Numbered from the stretch's first letter, positions 17,897 to 26,399 are shown. The stretch is DNA of 64,000 nucleotides from Paenibacillus pinihumi DSM 23905 = JCM 16419 (GCF_000422505.1 NZ_AULX01000018.1:124001-188000), one strand, 5' to 3'. Notes: a model not told the origin generated them from the letters alone. Numbers and translations: made by a program.

Positions 17897-19165
17897 ATGC
17901 AGCGAAAAGTAAATCTGCTTCTGCTTCTGTTTAGTCTGCTGGGCGCAGGTATCGGATTTGCCGCCGGCGAGTTCCTGCTGGCCGCTCTGGAAGACCAAGC
18001 GCCCCGATTCGTGACAGCCGGGCTGTACTTCGGTGTCCTTGCCTTATTTATAGGGCTGTTCAGCCTGATTGCAGAGCTCATATCGCCGCGTCTTAGCGGT
18101 TCATCCTGGCGGCAGCGTTATACAGACCTGTCATGGAAGCTGCTTGTACCTGCAACACTGGTGCTTCTGTTTGTCGCAGGAGCCCTGCTGCAGGTGCTGT
18201 ATCAGGTGAATTACGGGGGCATTGAGCCGCCAAAGGATTTGGTGCTGGTCATTGACAACTCCGGGAGCATGACGGAGACGGACACTGGGAATGAACGCTT
18301 CACGGCTGCCAAAAAGCTGATCGGCAAAATGGAGGATGATATGCGTGTCTCCATCGTGCTGTTCTCTGATAAGGCGGAGGTGCTTAAACCGTTTGTCAAT
18401 GTCGGCAACACTGCAGAACGTACAGCGATTGAGTCCGATCTGAATGCTGTGGAGCAGCCGGATGGTGGAACGGACTTTAACCTGGCGCTGGGCAAAGCAC
18501 TGGATATTATTCATACGAAGGACGATCCGGGAAGGGGGACGGCAGTTATCCTGCTGTCGGACGGATTCAGTGAGACACCGATTGACCAGCAGCTTCAGGA
18601 ATTGAAGGAGCAGCAGATAAAAGTGCATACAATTGCACTAAGCGTCGGGGATTACAAGAGCTCCGGGTTGCTGGAGCAAATCGCGACAGAGACAGGCGGA
18701 AGCTACAATGATGTTACGGAGGCAGGCGAGCTGACGCATGTATTCCAAAACATCTATGATGCACTGGATGACCGGCTGCTTGTGACCTGGAGGCAAGGGC
18801 TGACCGGGGACAGTATGCTATACAGCGTACTCCGTATTGCAGCTGTAGTTTTACTGGGAGCTGCTATTGGCTTGTCGCTCGGAATGATCTTTGACAACCG
18901 TTATCTTGCACGCAGCTTCGGGATTGGCGGTGCAGCAGGAGGTCTGCTGGCCGGTCTGATACTTGAGAACGGCTTGTCCGGCGGCCCCTTTGCGGACGGT
19001 CTTGTCCGGCTTGCCGCAGCCCTGGTGCTGGCTGCAGTGATTGCGCTGTTTACACTGGTGATACCTGTGAAAGAGAACAGCCGGCTGTATCGGAGCGGGG
19101 GTAGCGCTGTCCGGACTCCCGTTACGCCAGGCAGAGCAAGAAACAGCCGCAGCAGCGGTTTTTAG
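17897..19165 (+). CDS. Polytopic membrane protein with a VWA domain
   Basis: A 422-residue protein with three N-terminal membrane helices (about 5-28, 36-58 and 78-98), a VWA domain, then about three C-terminal helices (310-335, 340-360 and 368-392) and a basic tail. The metal site is complete: D120-N-S-G-S124, T192 in GGTDF and D222 in LLSDGFS. This arrangement resembles BatA/BatB-type VWA proteins but with extra helices. RBS AGAAGGAGG. It sits fourth in the cluster, 25 bp after the previous gene. An odd number of N-terminal helices would put the VWA domain on the opposite side from the N-terminus; the true topology needs testing. Confidence 0.92.
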   Translation: MQRKVNLLLLLFSLLGAGIGFAAGEFLLAALEDQAPRFVTAGLYFGVLALFIGLFSLIAELISPRLSGSSWRQRYTDLSWKLLVPATLVLLFVAGALLQVLYQVNYGGIEPPKDLVLVIDNSGSMTETDTGNERFTAAKKLIGKMEDDMRVSIVLFSDKAEVLKPFVNVGNTAERTAIESDLNAVEQPDGGTDFNLALGKALDIIHTKDDPGRGTAVILLSDGFSETPIDQQLQELKEQQIKVHTIALSVGDYKSSGLLEQIATETGGSYNDVTEAGELTHVFQNIYDALDDRLLVTWRQGLTGDSMLYSVLRIAAVVLLGAAIGLSLGMIFDNRYLARSFGIGGAAGGLLAGLILENGLSGGPFADGLVRLAAALVLAAVIALFTLVIPVKENSRLYRSGGSAVRTPVTPGRARNSRSSGF

Positions 19166-19282
19166 AAATATTAAGAAGTTACAAGCTTTCTCTTTATAAA
19201 TAGCTTCTACCTCTGAGCGTAACGAAGCTTTTACCCGTCAATGGACGGCAAGGCCGTTTACGCTAGATAAGCGGAAAGGCGG

Positions 19283-19912
19283 ATGGACATGCGTTTCATG
19301 GAAGCATCGCCTCATACAGCCAGAGTGAGCGGGCTGTCCTGCCAGCAGGAGGACGACCGCTTCACACTCCGCTGGCACTGGCCGTCAGAAATTGATGCGG
19401 TGTATATCGGGCGTTCCGCTGTGGACGGCGGACCTGAAGGCGGCAGTCTGAGGCTGTATACGAAGGCTGAATATAAAGCGAATAACGGCTATCCGGGCCG
19501 AATGGAGGGCATCGGACGATATATTTATACGGTATATGCCTATCAGGAAGATGAAGAGGGCCCGCTTCTGATTAGCCAGGCGGATAGGGAGAATGAGCTG
19601 GCCGTCAGTTCTGGCAAAGCCCGGATTCAATACGAAATCCAGCAGAAGAGCGGCTGGTTCAGGAGCAGCAAGACGATTCAAATTCAGGTGATGACAGAGG
19701 TGCCAATCGGCAAGGACGTGCTCTGCTATGTAAAAAAGCAGGGCAGCTATCCTGCGGGTAAAGAGGACGGGGTGCTGTATCCGTTCGTCTCGGATTTTGC
19801 GCCGGGAAGAACGGTGCTGCCGCCGTTCGAGATTGGCAAACAGGATTTTGTACGCCTGTTTTTCACAGACGGGCAAAAGTACGGACAACTGTACGAACTG
19901 GCTCCAATGTGA
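19283..19912 (+). CDS. Beta-rich protein of the cluster, possibly two FN3-like domains
   Basis: A 209-residue soluble protein without signal peptide or membrane helix. The N-terminal half has a fibronectin-III-like look (VSGLSCQQEDDRFTLRWHWP, then aromatic strands and IGRYIYTVYAYQED), the second half a similar beta run (IQYEIQQKS to LRLFF-type strands). No catalytic motif. Two ATG codons are possible (19283 and 19289); AAAGGCGG suits the second slightly better. The 117 bp before it hold an AT-rich stretch but no clear promoter. Position between VWA and GTPase genes suggests an adaptor role. Function unknown. Confidence 0.85.
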   Translation: MDMRFMEASPHTARVSGLSCQQEDDRFTLRWHWPSEIDAVYIGRSAVDGGPEGGSLRLYTKAEYKANNGYPGRMEGIGRYIYTVYAYQEDEEGPLLISQADRENELAVSSGKARIQYEIQQKSGWFRSSKTIQIQVMTEVPIGKDVLCYVKKQGSYPAGKEDGVLYPFVSDFAPGRTVLPPFEIGKQDFVRLFFTDGQKYGQLYELAPM

Positions 19913-19944
19913 GACCTGGGCTGTAGTGAACGGAGGGAAGAACG

Positions 19945-21204
19945 ATGGGAATTATGGACTGGTTTAAAAAGCGGCCACAAGCTGAACAGAGGCCGCTGTT
20001 CCACGATATTGTCTGTCCTTATTGCTTTAGCAAATTTTCCCCGGAGGAGGTTGTGTTCCGTGCAACCCATCACAGGGAGGATGATGAGGATTACGCGCTT
20101 GGAGAGGATGAGGAACTGAACCGTTACCGGGAGCGGTTTGGGCTTGACAGAGTGCATGACATGGAGGCGGTGCTGCGTCCGCAGAATGTACCGGAGGAGC
20201 ATCATGTATACTCGGACCATGTGCTTGTTGGCATGACGGACCGCTATGGAGAGCTTACAAGGCGCAGACTGTGCCCAAAATGCCATAACGAACTTCCGGT
20301 TACAGCCGGAAAAGTACCAAGCAATATTATTTCAATTATTGGCGCATCCCAAGTGGGCAAATCGGTGTACATGACCTCGCTGATTCATACGCTTCAGCAT
20401 ACTACGGCTGATCATTTCGATGCGGCTTGCATGCCGCTGACTACGGAAATCAGCCGCAAGTTCCGGACGAACTATGAGGAGCCGCTATTTGAACGGGGCG
20501 ACCTGCTCGCATCCACGCAAAAGGAGAAGATGCAGGAGCCGTTTATCTTCCAGTTCGTATTCCGTGACGAATCGAAGCCGCCGCTGACACTCGTTTTCTT
20601 TGATGTCGCCGGTGAAGGCATGGTGGAGCAGGATTATCTTGGGCTGCATGGCCAGCATATTAAAAACTCCTCCGGCATTCTGCTGCTGGTTGATCCGCTG
20701 CAGATTCGCTCTATCCGGGAGAAGATCCGGATTCAGCTTGGAGACAAGCCGGGCGAATGGGTATCCCAGTACGATGAGCCGCGTGATGTAGTGCTGACAC
20801 TGTTTGGCGATTTCATCGCCTATCAGGAGAACAGCAAGACGGATATTCCGACCGCTGTCGTACTGACCAAAAGCGATATGCTCCATATTCTCAAAGACGA
20901 GGAAGGCGAGTATATCAAATCCAACAGCAATATTTTCAATAACATGGTGCACCGCAATTATTTCAATCTGACCGAGTTTGAAAATATTGACGGTGAAATC
21001 CGCCGCTTCATGGAAAGAGTCGACCGTCCGTTCAAAGGAACGATGGATGTTTATTTCAAGGACACGGCTTATTATGCCGTATCAGCATTGGGCAGCAACC
21101 CGATGAATCAGAAGATGCAGACGGTGGTCAGTCCGATCCGCGTTGATGAGCCGTTTATCTGGCTCCTCTACAAGCTGAATTACATTGAAGGGAGACGGGA
21201 TTGA
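19945..21204 (+). CDS. Zinc-ribbon P-loop GTPase (DO-GTPase2-like)
   Basis: A 419-residue cytoplasmic GTPase. C24/C27 and C110/C113 form a split zinc ribbon before the G domain. The Walker A is G133-A-S-Q-V-G-K-S140, the DxxG switch motif is D220-V-A-G223 (FFDVAGEG) and the base-specificity motif is T308-K-S-D311. The overall design, with a zinc ribbon at the front and GAP1-like partner immediately downstream, matches the double-GTPase (DO-GTPase2) class described in comparative-genomic studies of NTP-dependent conflict systems (from memory). The stop overlaps the next start (TGATG). RBS GGAGGG. It is probably the switch of the cluster. Confidence 0.92.
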   Translation: MGIMDWFKKRPQAEQRPLFHDIVCPYCFSKFSPEEVVFRATHHREDDEDYALGEDEELNRYRERFGLDRVHDMEAVLRPQNVPEEHHVYSDHVLVGMTDRYGELTRRRLCPKCHNELPVTAGKVPSNIISIIGASQVGKSVYMTSLIHTLQHTTADHFDAACMPLTTEISRKFRTNYEEPLFERGDLLASTQKEKMQEPFIFQFVFRDESKPPLTLVFFDVAGEGMVEQDYLGLHGQHIKNSSGILLLVDPLQIRSIREKIRIQLGDKPGEWVSQYDEPRDVVLTLFGDFIAYQENSKTDIPTAVVLTKSDMLHILKDEEGEYIKSNSNIFNNMVHRNYFNLTEFENIDGEIRRFMERVDRPFKGTMDVYFKDTAYYAVSALGSNPMNQKMQTVVSPIRVDEPFIWLLYKLNYIEGRRD

Positions 21205-24137
21205 TGAATCATTCGGCTCCCGCTGCCATTCAGCAGCAAATGTATACCCGGGAGCGGCGCGGTGTGTTTCGTTCGACGGAGGGCTACGACACGATAGCCA
21301 AATCTGCGGGGCTGGACGGCCAGTTGATCAAGAAGCAGATTCATCCCCTCTGTGTGTATGACACGCCTGCCGTATTAACAGCAAGCGGAGAGAAGAATGA
21401 GTCCGCTTATCCGGCAGAGCTTCACCTGCTCCGGCTGGACAACGGTGATCTGTTGCTTGGCCGCAGTGTCTATAAGGCCGCAGATTTTACAGGACTGCGC
21501 AGTACGTTCTTTACGCATCATTACGTCATTCCCGGAAGCCGCTGGGACTCCGGAGAAGTCAGCTTCAAGGATATTATTGGGGCATCATTCGCAGAGCAAT
21601 ACGATATAGAACAGGGAGAAGAGCTGCCCGCGCTGGAGTCGCTGCCGCTGCAATCCCCTGATGGGGAGCCTGTTCCGCCGCGAGCGCTCCTGTCCGAGCT
21701 GAACCTTGGCGAGCGCCGTTTCGAGCAGTTGCTGTATGCGGCAATGTCTTCGGTCTCCGGGAAGAAGAAAGTCTATATTGCGCTGGACGTGCCGGTCGAG
21801 CAGCTCTCTGTGAAAGCGGCACTGCTGCTTGAGCTGTTGTATGCCGGTTTGCCGCCAGCTTTCCGGCGGCAGTTCGGATTCATGACCTATGCCAAGGAGC
21901 CCCAAAGTAAAAAGTCCATACATTTGACCTTTGTGGAGCGGGGCAGTCTGCGTCCGGGCGACCGCAATATTGAGAAGGAATTTATATTTGATTTGGAGAA
22001 TGACCGCATTGCCAATGCAGATATGGATGCCAATAGCCATGCTTTCCTTGACTTTGCCTGGAGCAACCTGGAGCAGCCGGAAAGGATGGCGGTTTTCTTT
22101 GAATTTGCAGAGCGCATGTTGTCTGGCATGGAACCAGGGCGTGAGCTGTCCATTAGCAGTTATAATGAACTGTCTATCTTGTTCCAGTTGGAAGGAGGAC
22201 AGGAGGAGCTCTACGGGCAGCACAAGAGCGGCATTCTGCAAAGCATGCTGAATTATTTGTCATCTCCCTCGGCTCTTATGGGGAAGGTGCGGCTTAATGA
22301 TTTATATTTGTCCTGTTTTGACCGGGAGTTTGACCGCGTCCGTCAGGGCAGCCTGCCCGAAATCTTTGTTGCGGAGAGCTTCAGAGATTACTATCGTCTG
22401 GAAGGCAAGCATAGCGGCAACAAAATTATCGCCTACTTCATTCATGCGCTGAATCATGCGCAAGCACAAGGGGATAAAGAGGCTTTTGAAGCTCTCTACG
22501 GGGTGCTGACTGAGGAGCCAGTACTCAGCAAGGCATTTTTCACCAGGGTAATGACGGATGTGCGGCTCTGCAAGCTTTTATTCGGGCCTTATCTCGAAGA
22601 CCAGCTTCACAAGACAAAGTCGGTGCAGGATGCGTTGGCTCTGGCAGAGCAGTGGTCTGAAGCCTACCCGGTTCTCTATGAGCTTGAACTATTCCACGAA
22701 CTGGTGCGTACACAGGTTGCGGACAAGCTCCGCCCGGGAGCGCGGCTTTTGGAGACAGCCAGCAAACTTATGGACGAGGTTCGCAAGCGCAAGGAGGCAG
22801 GCGGGGTCCTGTCATTCGGTGAACTCAGCCTTCTTGAGGGGGTGGAACTCGCCGCTTACTGCAAGCTGATGAGCGTACTGCAATTGTCCACAGTTACAAG
22901 GCAGCAACTGCTTGATGCCCTGTTTCTGAGCTGGCCGGACCAGCTTCGCATATGGAATGCCGAGTTGACTGAAGACGGTCAGAGACTCACCGCAGCCAAG
23001 CTGTTGGCGGCTTACCGCTGGGTGACCCAGCCGGGTCCGGGGCCGGAATTGCTCTCCGATTTGCCCGCTGATGCGATAGACGAGGTGCAGGAGCTGGCCC
23101 GTCAGATGCTGGCAAGTGAGGCGGATACGGCCTCATTTGAGAGCATTATTCTGGCGTTCTACCGCAGCCCTGAGCTGGAAGCTGTGAATTATGCGGCATT
23201 GATTGATTTTCTGCATCAGAATGCGAAGCAAAAAGAGACCATATATACGTTCTTCAGGTGGTCGGAGCAGCATCCTGACTTTATGCGGCCGCGGGGATTT
23301 GTGCCTGCTTTCCGGACAGCAGTGATAGCCTACTTCAAGCAGTATGACAGGGAGGCCTTCAAGAAACGTGCGAATATGAAACGGTACTTCTCCAAGGCAG
23401 GTCCTGATCTGCAAGAGATTTATAAATACGCCAGGATGGAGCTGTCCTCGCCGATGATGCGCAGGTTCCGCAAAAATCCCAAGCTAACGGTGATCGCTGT
23501 AGTTCTGGTTGCCGGAGTTGCCCTTACATCCGGAGGAATCTGGATGGCCGGCGGAGGGGAGCCGGCTGGCGGCAAGGGCGCGGATGTATCCGTCTTGCCG
23601 TCTGACTCGCCGGACGTGGGCACTGGCGAAGGCAACGGGGGCGAGGGGACTGCTTCCCAGCCTGCCGTATATGCTGAAGAAGAGCTTGTGGACGGGGTAG
23701 GGAACGCTGTTGCGCTTGTCTTTCCATTTGAGGATGCGGCCGTATGTTCAGCCTTCAAGCCGGACCATTTGAAAATTATTTCTTCGACCGGTCCGCAACT
23801 TGAGCTAAAAGGGCTAAAGTATACGTCATCCTGCGGCTCGAACACTGAGGAGTCCGGCAGCTCAGGGGAAGTGAAGAATTCAGGCGGCAGCAACGGTACG
23901 GATTCCGCGGATTCTTCAGGAAAGTCCGAAACGCAGAATCAACCGGCAGGTGATGGTGATTCTGCCCAGGATGCAGAAAACGGGAATACTTCCCTTTTGA
24001 GTAATGCGCCATATAAGGTTACTGTGCAGCTTAATGAGCCGCTTGCGATTCCTTTAGCTAGTGTCATTCAAATCCAAGATAAAGAATATCTTCTTGTTGC
24101 GGCTCCTGAATCGGAGAGCAATCAAGACAAATCCTGA
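21204..24137 (+). CDS. GTPase-associated protein 1 (GAP1)-like, membrane-anchored
   Basis: A 977-residue protein, last of the cluster. The N-terminus (QQQMYTRERRGVFRSTEGYD, then LDGQLIKK and HHYVIP) matches the GAP1 N-terminal domain type 2 in my recollection; the middle to residue 740 is helical. A membrane helix at about 753-772 (LTVIAVVLVAGVALTSGG) follows a basic stretch RRFRKNPK, so the first 750 residues should be cytoplasmic and the last 200 outside. That tail contains a Ser/Gly/Asp-rich low-complexity linker. The ATG overlaps the GTPase stop and has AAGGGAG upstream. I infer that it couples the GTPase to the membrane. A strong terminator follows directly. Confidence 0.9.
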   Translation: MNHSAPAAIQQQMYTRERRGVFRSTEGYDTIAKSAGLDGQLIKKQIHPLCVYDTPAVLTASGEKNESAYPAELHLLRLDNGDLLLGRSVYKAADFTGLRSTFFTHHYVIPGSRWDSGEVSFKDIIGASFAEQYDIEQGEELPALESLPLQSPDGEPVPPRALLSELNLGERRFEQLLYAAMSSVSGKKKVYIALDVPVEQLSVKAALLLELLYAGLPPAFRRQFGFMTYAKEPQSKKSIHLTFVERGSLRPGDRNIEKEFIFDLENDRIANADMDANSHAFLDFAWSNLEQPERMAVFFEFAERMLSGMEPGRELSISSYNELSILFQLEGGQEELYGQHKSGILQSMLNYLSSPSALMGKVRLNDLYLSCFDREFDRVRQGSLPEIFVAESFRDYYRLEGKHSGNKIIAYFIHALNHAQAQGDKEAFEALYGVLTEEPVLSKAFFTRVMTDVRLCKLLFGPYLEDQLHKTKSVQDALALAEQWSEAYPVLYELELFHELVRTQVADKLRPGARLLETASKLMDEVRKRKEAGGVLSFGELSLLEGVELAAYCKLMSVLQLSTVTRQQLLDALFLSWPDQLRIWNAELTEDGQRLTAAKLLAAYRWVTQPGPGPELLSDLPADAIDEVQELARQMLASEADTASFESIILAFYRSPELEAVNYAALIDFLHQNAKQKETIYTFFRWSEQHPDFMRPRGFVPAFRTAVIAYFKQYDREAFKKRANMKRYFSKAGPDLQEIYKYARMELSSPMMRRFRKNPKLTVIAVVLVAGVALTSGGIWMAGGGEPAGGKGADVSVLPSDSPDVGTGEGNGGEGTASQPAVYAEEELVDGVGNAVALVFPFEDAAVCSAFKPDHLKIISSTGPQLELKGLKYTSSCGSNTEESGSSGEVKNSGGSNGTDSADSSGKSETQNQPAGDGDSAQDAENGNTSLLSNAPYKVTVQLNEPLAIPLASVIQIQDKEYLLVAAPESESNQDKS

Positions 24138-24141
24138 TATG

Positions 24142-24183
24142 AGCGCTCTTGACAGCTATTTGGCTGTCAGGGGCGCTTTTTTT
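24142..24183 (+). terminator. Terminator closing the tubulin/VWA/GTPase operon
   Basis: AGCGC-GACAGC pairs with GCTGTC-GCGCT around CTATTTG, followed by seven T residues. It starts 4 bp after the stop of the GAP1-like gene and marks the 3' boundary of the cluster. Confidence 0.9.
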
Positions 24184-24207
24184 GTGCTGCGTGTTGCGTT
24201 GTCCATT

Positions 24208-24230
24208 ACTGGACCAAAGTCCAGTTTTTT
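24208..24230 (+). promoter_or_regulatory. Dyad ACTGGAC-CAAA-GTCCAGT
   Basis: A perfect 7-bp inverted repeat with a 4-bp loop followed by six T residues. It could be a second terminator, but it is short and lies 124-146 bp before a LiaI-like gene. Such dyads also serve as sites for NarL-type response regulators that control envelope-stress genes. I cannot choose between these readings. Confidence 0.5.
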
Positions 24231-24353
24231 CTTTCCCCAGAGAATGAGGAGATTGCGGAAGAATTATGCTATTCTTGATGCAGAGAGAACAAGATAACGA
24301 AATGGTGTGGATGGCAATGAGAGAAGAATATAATTAAGGGAAGGTAGGGTGTT

Positions 24354-24857
24354 ATGGTTAAAAAAGCGATTATCGGTCCCGTTTTGCTGCTGCTTGGGGT
24401 GTACTTATTTCTGCAGCCTGGAGGAACGATGAGCACAGGAAGCATATTTGCTTATTTTTGGCCGACGATATTTGTTATTCCGCTTGGACTATTTTTCCAC
24501 TGGCTGTATTTTTCCATGACAGGCGGAAAAGGGGTAGGCCTGCTCATCCCTGGAGGAATTCTGTTCACGGCAGGCGTAGTTAGCCAAATTGCGATGCTTA
24601 CAGGAGCATGGGGCAATCTCTGGCCGGGCTACTTGCTGGCTGTTGCTGTCGGACTGTTCGAATTTTACTGGTTCGGCAGCCGCAATAAATGGATGCTGAT
24701 CCCGATTAATATTTTGACGGTGCTGTCGGTACTGTTCTTTACGGTGATGTCGATGGGGACGATTTTGAATCAGAAGCTGCTTGGACAACCACTAATTGCC
24801 ATCGTGCTGATCCTCGCCGGAGCTGTGGTCATGATGTCCAGGAAAAAATCCTTATAA
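24354..24857 (+). CDS. LiaI/DUF5668-like membrane protein
   Basis: A 167-residue protein with about five hydrophobic segments and few charged residues. The opening KKAIIGPVLLLLGVYLFLQPG and the repeated hairpin pattern (W-P-x-x-x-V-I-P-L-G and LWPGYLLAVAVGLFEFYW) resemble the LiaI-LiaF-like / DUF5668 transmembrane region that occurs in bacitracin-stress operons. No LiaF C-terminal domain follows, so it is a stand-alone version. AAGGGAAGG precedes the ATG. It is monocistronic with a terminator on both sides. A role in sensing cell-wall stress is inferred. Confidence 0.85.
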   Translation: MVKKAIIGPVLLLLGVYLFLQPGGTMSTGSIFAYFWPTIFVIPLGLFFHWLYFSMTGGKGVGLLIPGGILFTAGVVSQIAMLTGAWGNLWPGYLLAVAVGLFEFYWFGSRNKWMLIPINILTVLSVLFFTVMSMGTILNQKLLGQPLIAIVLILAGAVVMMSRKKSL

Positions 24858-24883
24858 CCAGATACCAGGCACATATGAAATAA

Positions 24884-24941
24884 AAACAGCCCGGCTTGCT
24901 CAATGGAACGTTACTTCCAGGGCAGGCCGGGCTGTTTGTTG
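24884..24941. terminator. Bidirectional terminator
   Basis: AAACAGCCCGGC (24884-24895) pairs with GCCGGGCTGTTT (24926-24937). T-rich sequence follows on the plus side and on the minus side. It separates the LiaI-like gene from the convergent cyclophilin gene. Confidence 0.85.
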
Positions 24942-24967
24942 TTTCAGTGCAGGAACATATCAATCTG

Positions 24968-25636
24968 TTACAAAATGATCTCAGGTTTCGGATAGTTGAC
25001 GCCAAACTTATTGACGGTTACACGCTTTATAGCCATCGGATTCGCGGGACGGTCTCTGGAAGCCGTGCTTTGGTTTACAATTTCATCGACCACGTCCATG
25101 CCCTCTAAAACCTTGCCGAAGGCCGCATAGTCCTTATCAAGATGAGGGGAATCCGCTACCACGATAAAAAATTGAGAACCGCCTGTATCCGGGGACTCGG
25201 TACGGGCCATCGAAAGCACTCCGCGGGTATGCTTCAGATCGTTCTTAAAGCCGTTATTCGTGAACTCCCCCCGGATATCATAGCCCGGCCCGCCTGTTCC
25301 GCTCCCTTTCGGATCTCCGCCCTGGACCATGAAGCCCTTAATCACACGGTGGAAGATCGTTCCATCATAGAATCCGCGATCTGCCAGATGAATGAAGTTA
25401 TTGACGGTGTTCGGTGCAACCTTGGGATAGAGCTCAACGGTGATGGTTTTGCCATTTTCCATTTCAATTGTTGCAACGGGATTTTGGGCTGAGCTGTCTG
25501 TCTGGCTTCCCGATGTGTTTGCCTCTCCAGATGGGGGTTGAGGCGCTTCGGTGCGGCTGCCGCAGCCGGTAAGCATTAAAAGCAAAGAAGTCAGAACGAG
25601 TGCCAGTATCGTCCAGTTCTTGCGTCGAATCGCCAT
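24968..25636 (-). CDS. Cyclophilin-type peptidyl-prolyl isomerase lipoprotein
   Basis: Catalyses cis-trans proline isomerisation during folding of exported proteins. The 222-residue precursor begins MAIRRKNWTILALVLTSLLL with an LTGC lipobox, then a Ser/Gln-rich linker and a cyclophilin domain: FHRVIKGFMVQGGDPKGSGTG holds the catalytic arginine and the QGGDP signature, and SQFFIVV is conserved. The start is the ATG preceded by AAAGGAGG rather than an upstream in-frame ATG. The lipobox predicts anchoring to the outer face of the membrane. It is the surface-anchored counterpart of cytosolic PpiB. Confidence 0.93.
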   Translation of the reverse strand: MAIRRKNWTILALVLTSLLLMLTGCGSRTEAPQPPSGEANTSGSQTDSSAQNPVATIEMENGKTITVELYPKVAPNTVNNFIHLADRGFYDGTIFHRVIKGFMVQGGDPKGSGTGGPGYDIRGEFTNNGFKNDLKHTRGVLSMARTESPDTGGSQFFIVVADSPHLDKDYAAFGKVLEGMDVVDEIVNQSTASRDRPANPMAIKRVTVNKFGVNYPKPEIIL

Positions 25637-25748
25637 ATTCGTCGTATCCTCCTTTGAAGCTTGTCCAAGGGTTAGTATAGCATAATCTGCCATCTTTCAG
25701 CCAATGGCCTTCCCGGAGCGACCCGGTAGAACAGGATGCAAGTAAATA

Positions 25749-25782
25749 GGGCCCCTACCGTAGTTCATAATGGTAGAGGCCC
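25749..25782 (-). terminator. Terminator of the Gly/Tyr-rich protein gene
   Basis: GGGCCCCTACC pairs with GGTAGAGGCCC. On the minus strand it follows the stop at 25821 by about 38 bp. The T-tract is short, so strength is uncertain. Confidence 0.6.
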
Positions 25783-25820
25783 TGTACTGGTGATGCTGGC
25801 TTCGCGTATTGGCGCGGAAA

Positions 25821-26195
25821 TTAGATGAACAGGAAAGGAAGCAAAAATAATGTAGCAATTAAAGCCAGCTCAATACCGAATCCGGAACCAAAGCCGTGGC
25901 CTCCAAAACCTCCATAACCTCCGTAACCTCCATAAGGGGAGCCGTATCCGTAAGGATAAGATTTGGTTTTAGCTGTTTTTTGCAGGCCTTTTCTTCTTGA
26001 ACCGCCCGCAGATTTAGCATGCTTTTGGACAGCGGACAATCTCGGTCCCTCCAGTCCTCCACGCAAATAGAGCTTACCGCCGCGGATACCGTCCAGACTG
26101 CCGTACAGGTGTTTTCCGTCGTTGGTGATGATGCAGACATGCTGGCCGATGTGGGGCTGGATTGTTTCTGCACAAACAGGGTGGATTCTGTGCAT
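25821..26195 (-). CDS. Gly/Tyr-repeat protein with Lsm-like N-terminus and hydrophobic tail
   Basis: A 124-residue protein in three parts. Residues 12-50 (HIGQHVCIITNDGKHLYGSL) have the alternating pattern of a small beta-barrel like Lsm or YlxQ-type domains. A basic linker follows. Residues 80-105 are GYGG and GFGG repeats, and the C-terminus is a hydrophobic helix (LALIATLFLLPFLFI). AAAGGAGG precedes the ATG. Similar Gly/Tyr-rich small proteins in spore-formers are often coat or spore-associated, so a spore-surface role is plausible; I see no SigK- or SigG-type promoter that I trust. Its own terminator suggests a single-gene unit. Confidence 0.75.
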   Translation of the reverse strand: MHRIHPVCAETIQPHIGQHVCIITNDGKHLYGSLDGIRGGKLYLRGGLEGPRLSAVQKHAKSAGGSRRKGLQKTAKTKSYPYGYGSPYGGYGGYGGFGGHGFGSGFGIELALIATLFLLPFLFI

Positions 26196-26399
26196 AGATA
26201 TCCCTCCTTTTTTAGAATGAACCCGAAAGCAGCTTCAAATGGTTAAAAGATGAAGACAGAGCTTCCTGCTACAGCATACTTAACAGAGGGGCGGCTGGAT
26301 TGGACGAACACCGGGTAAAGAAAAATTTTATTGCGCAAATTTGCGAACGGCACATATTGTCTTCCGTGCATATAATAGCCGCAGAGGAGGCGGTAAAGC

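Noticed and set aside
8899-24137. Reading the cluster as a type VII secretion or tellurite-resistance (TerY/TerD) locus
   Set aside because: No WXG100, EccC-type ATPase or TerD-like protein is present; VWA proteins alone do not justify those labels.
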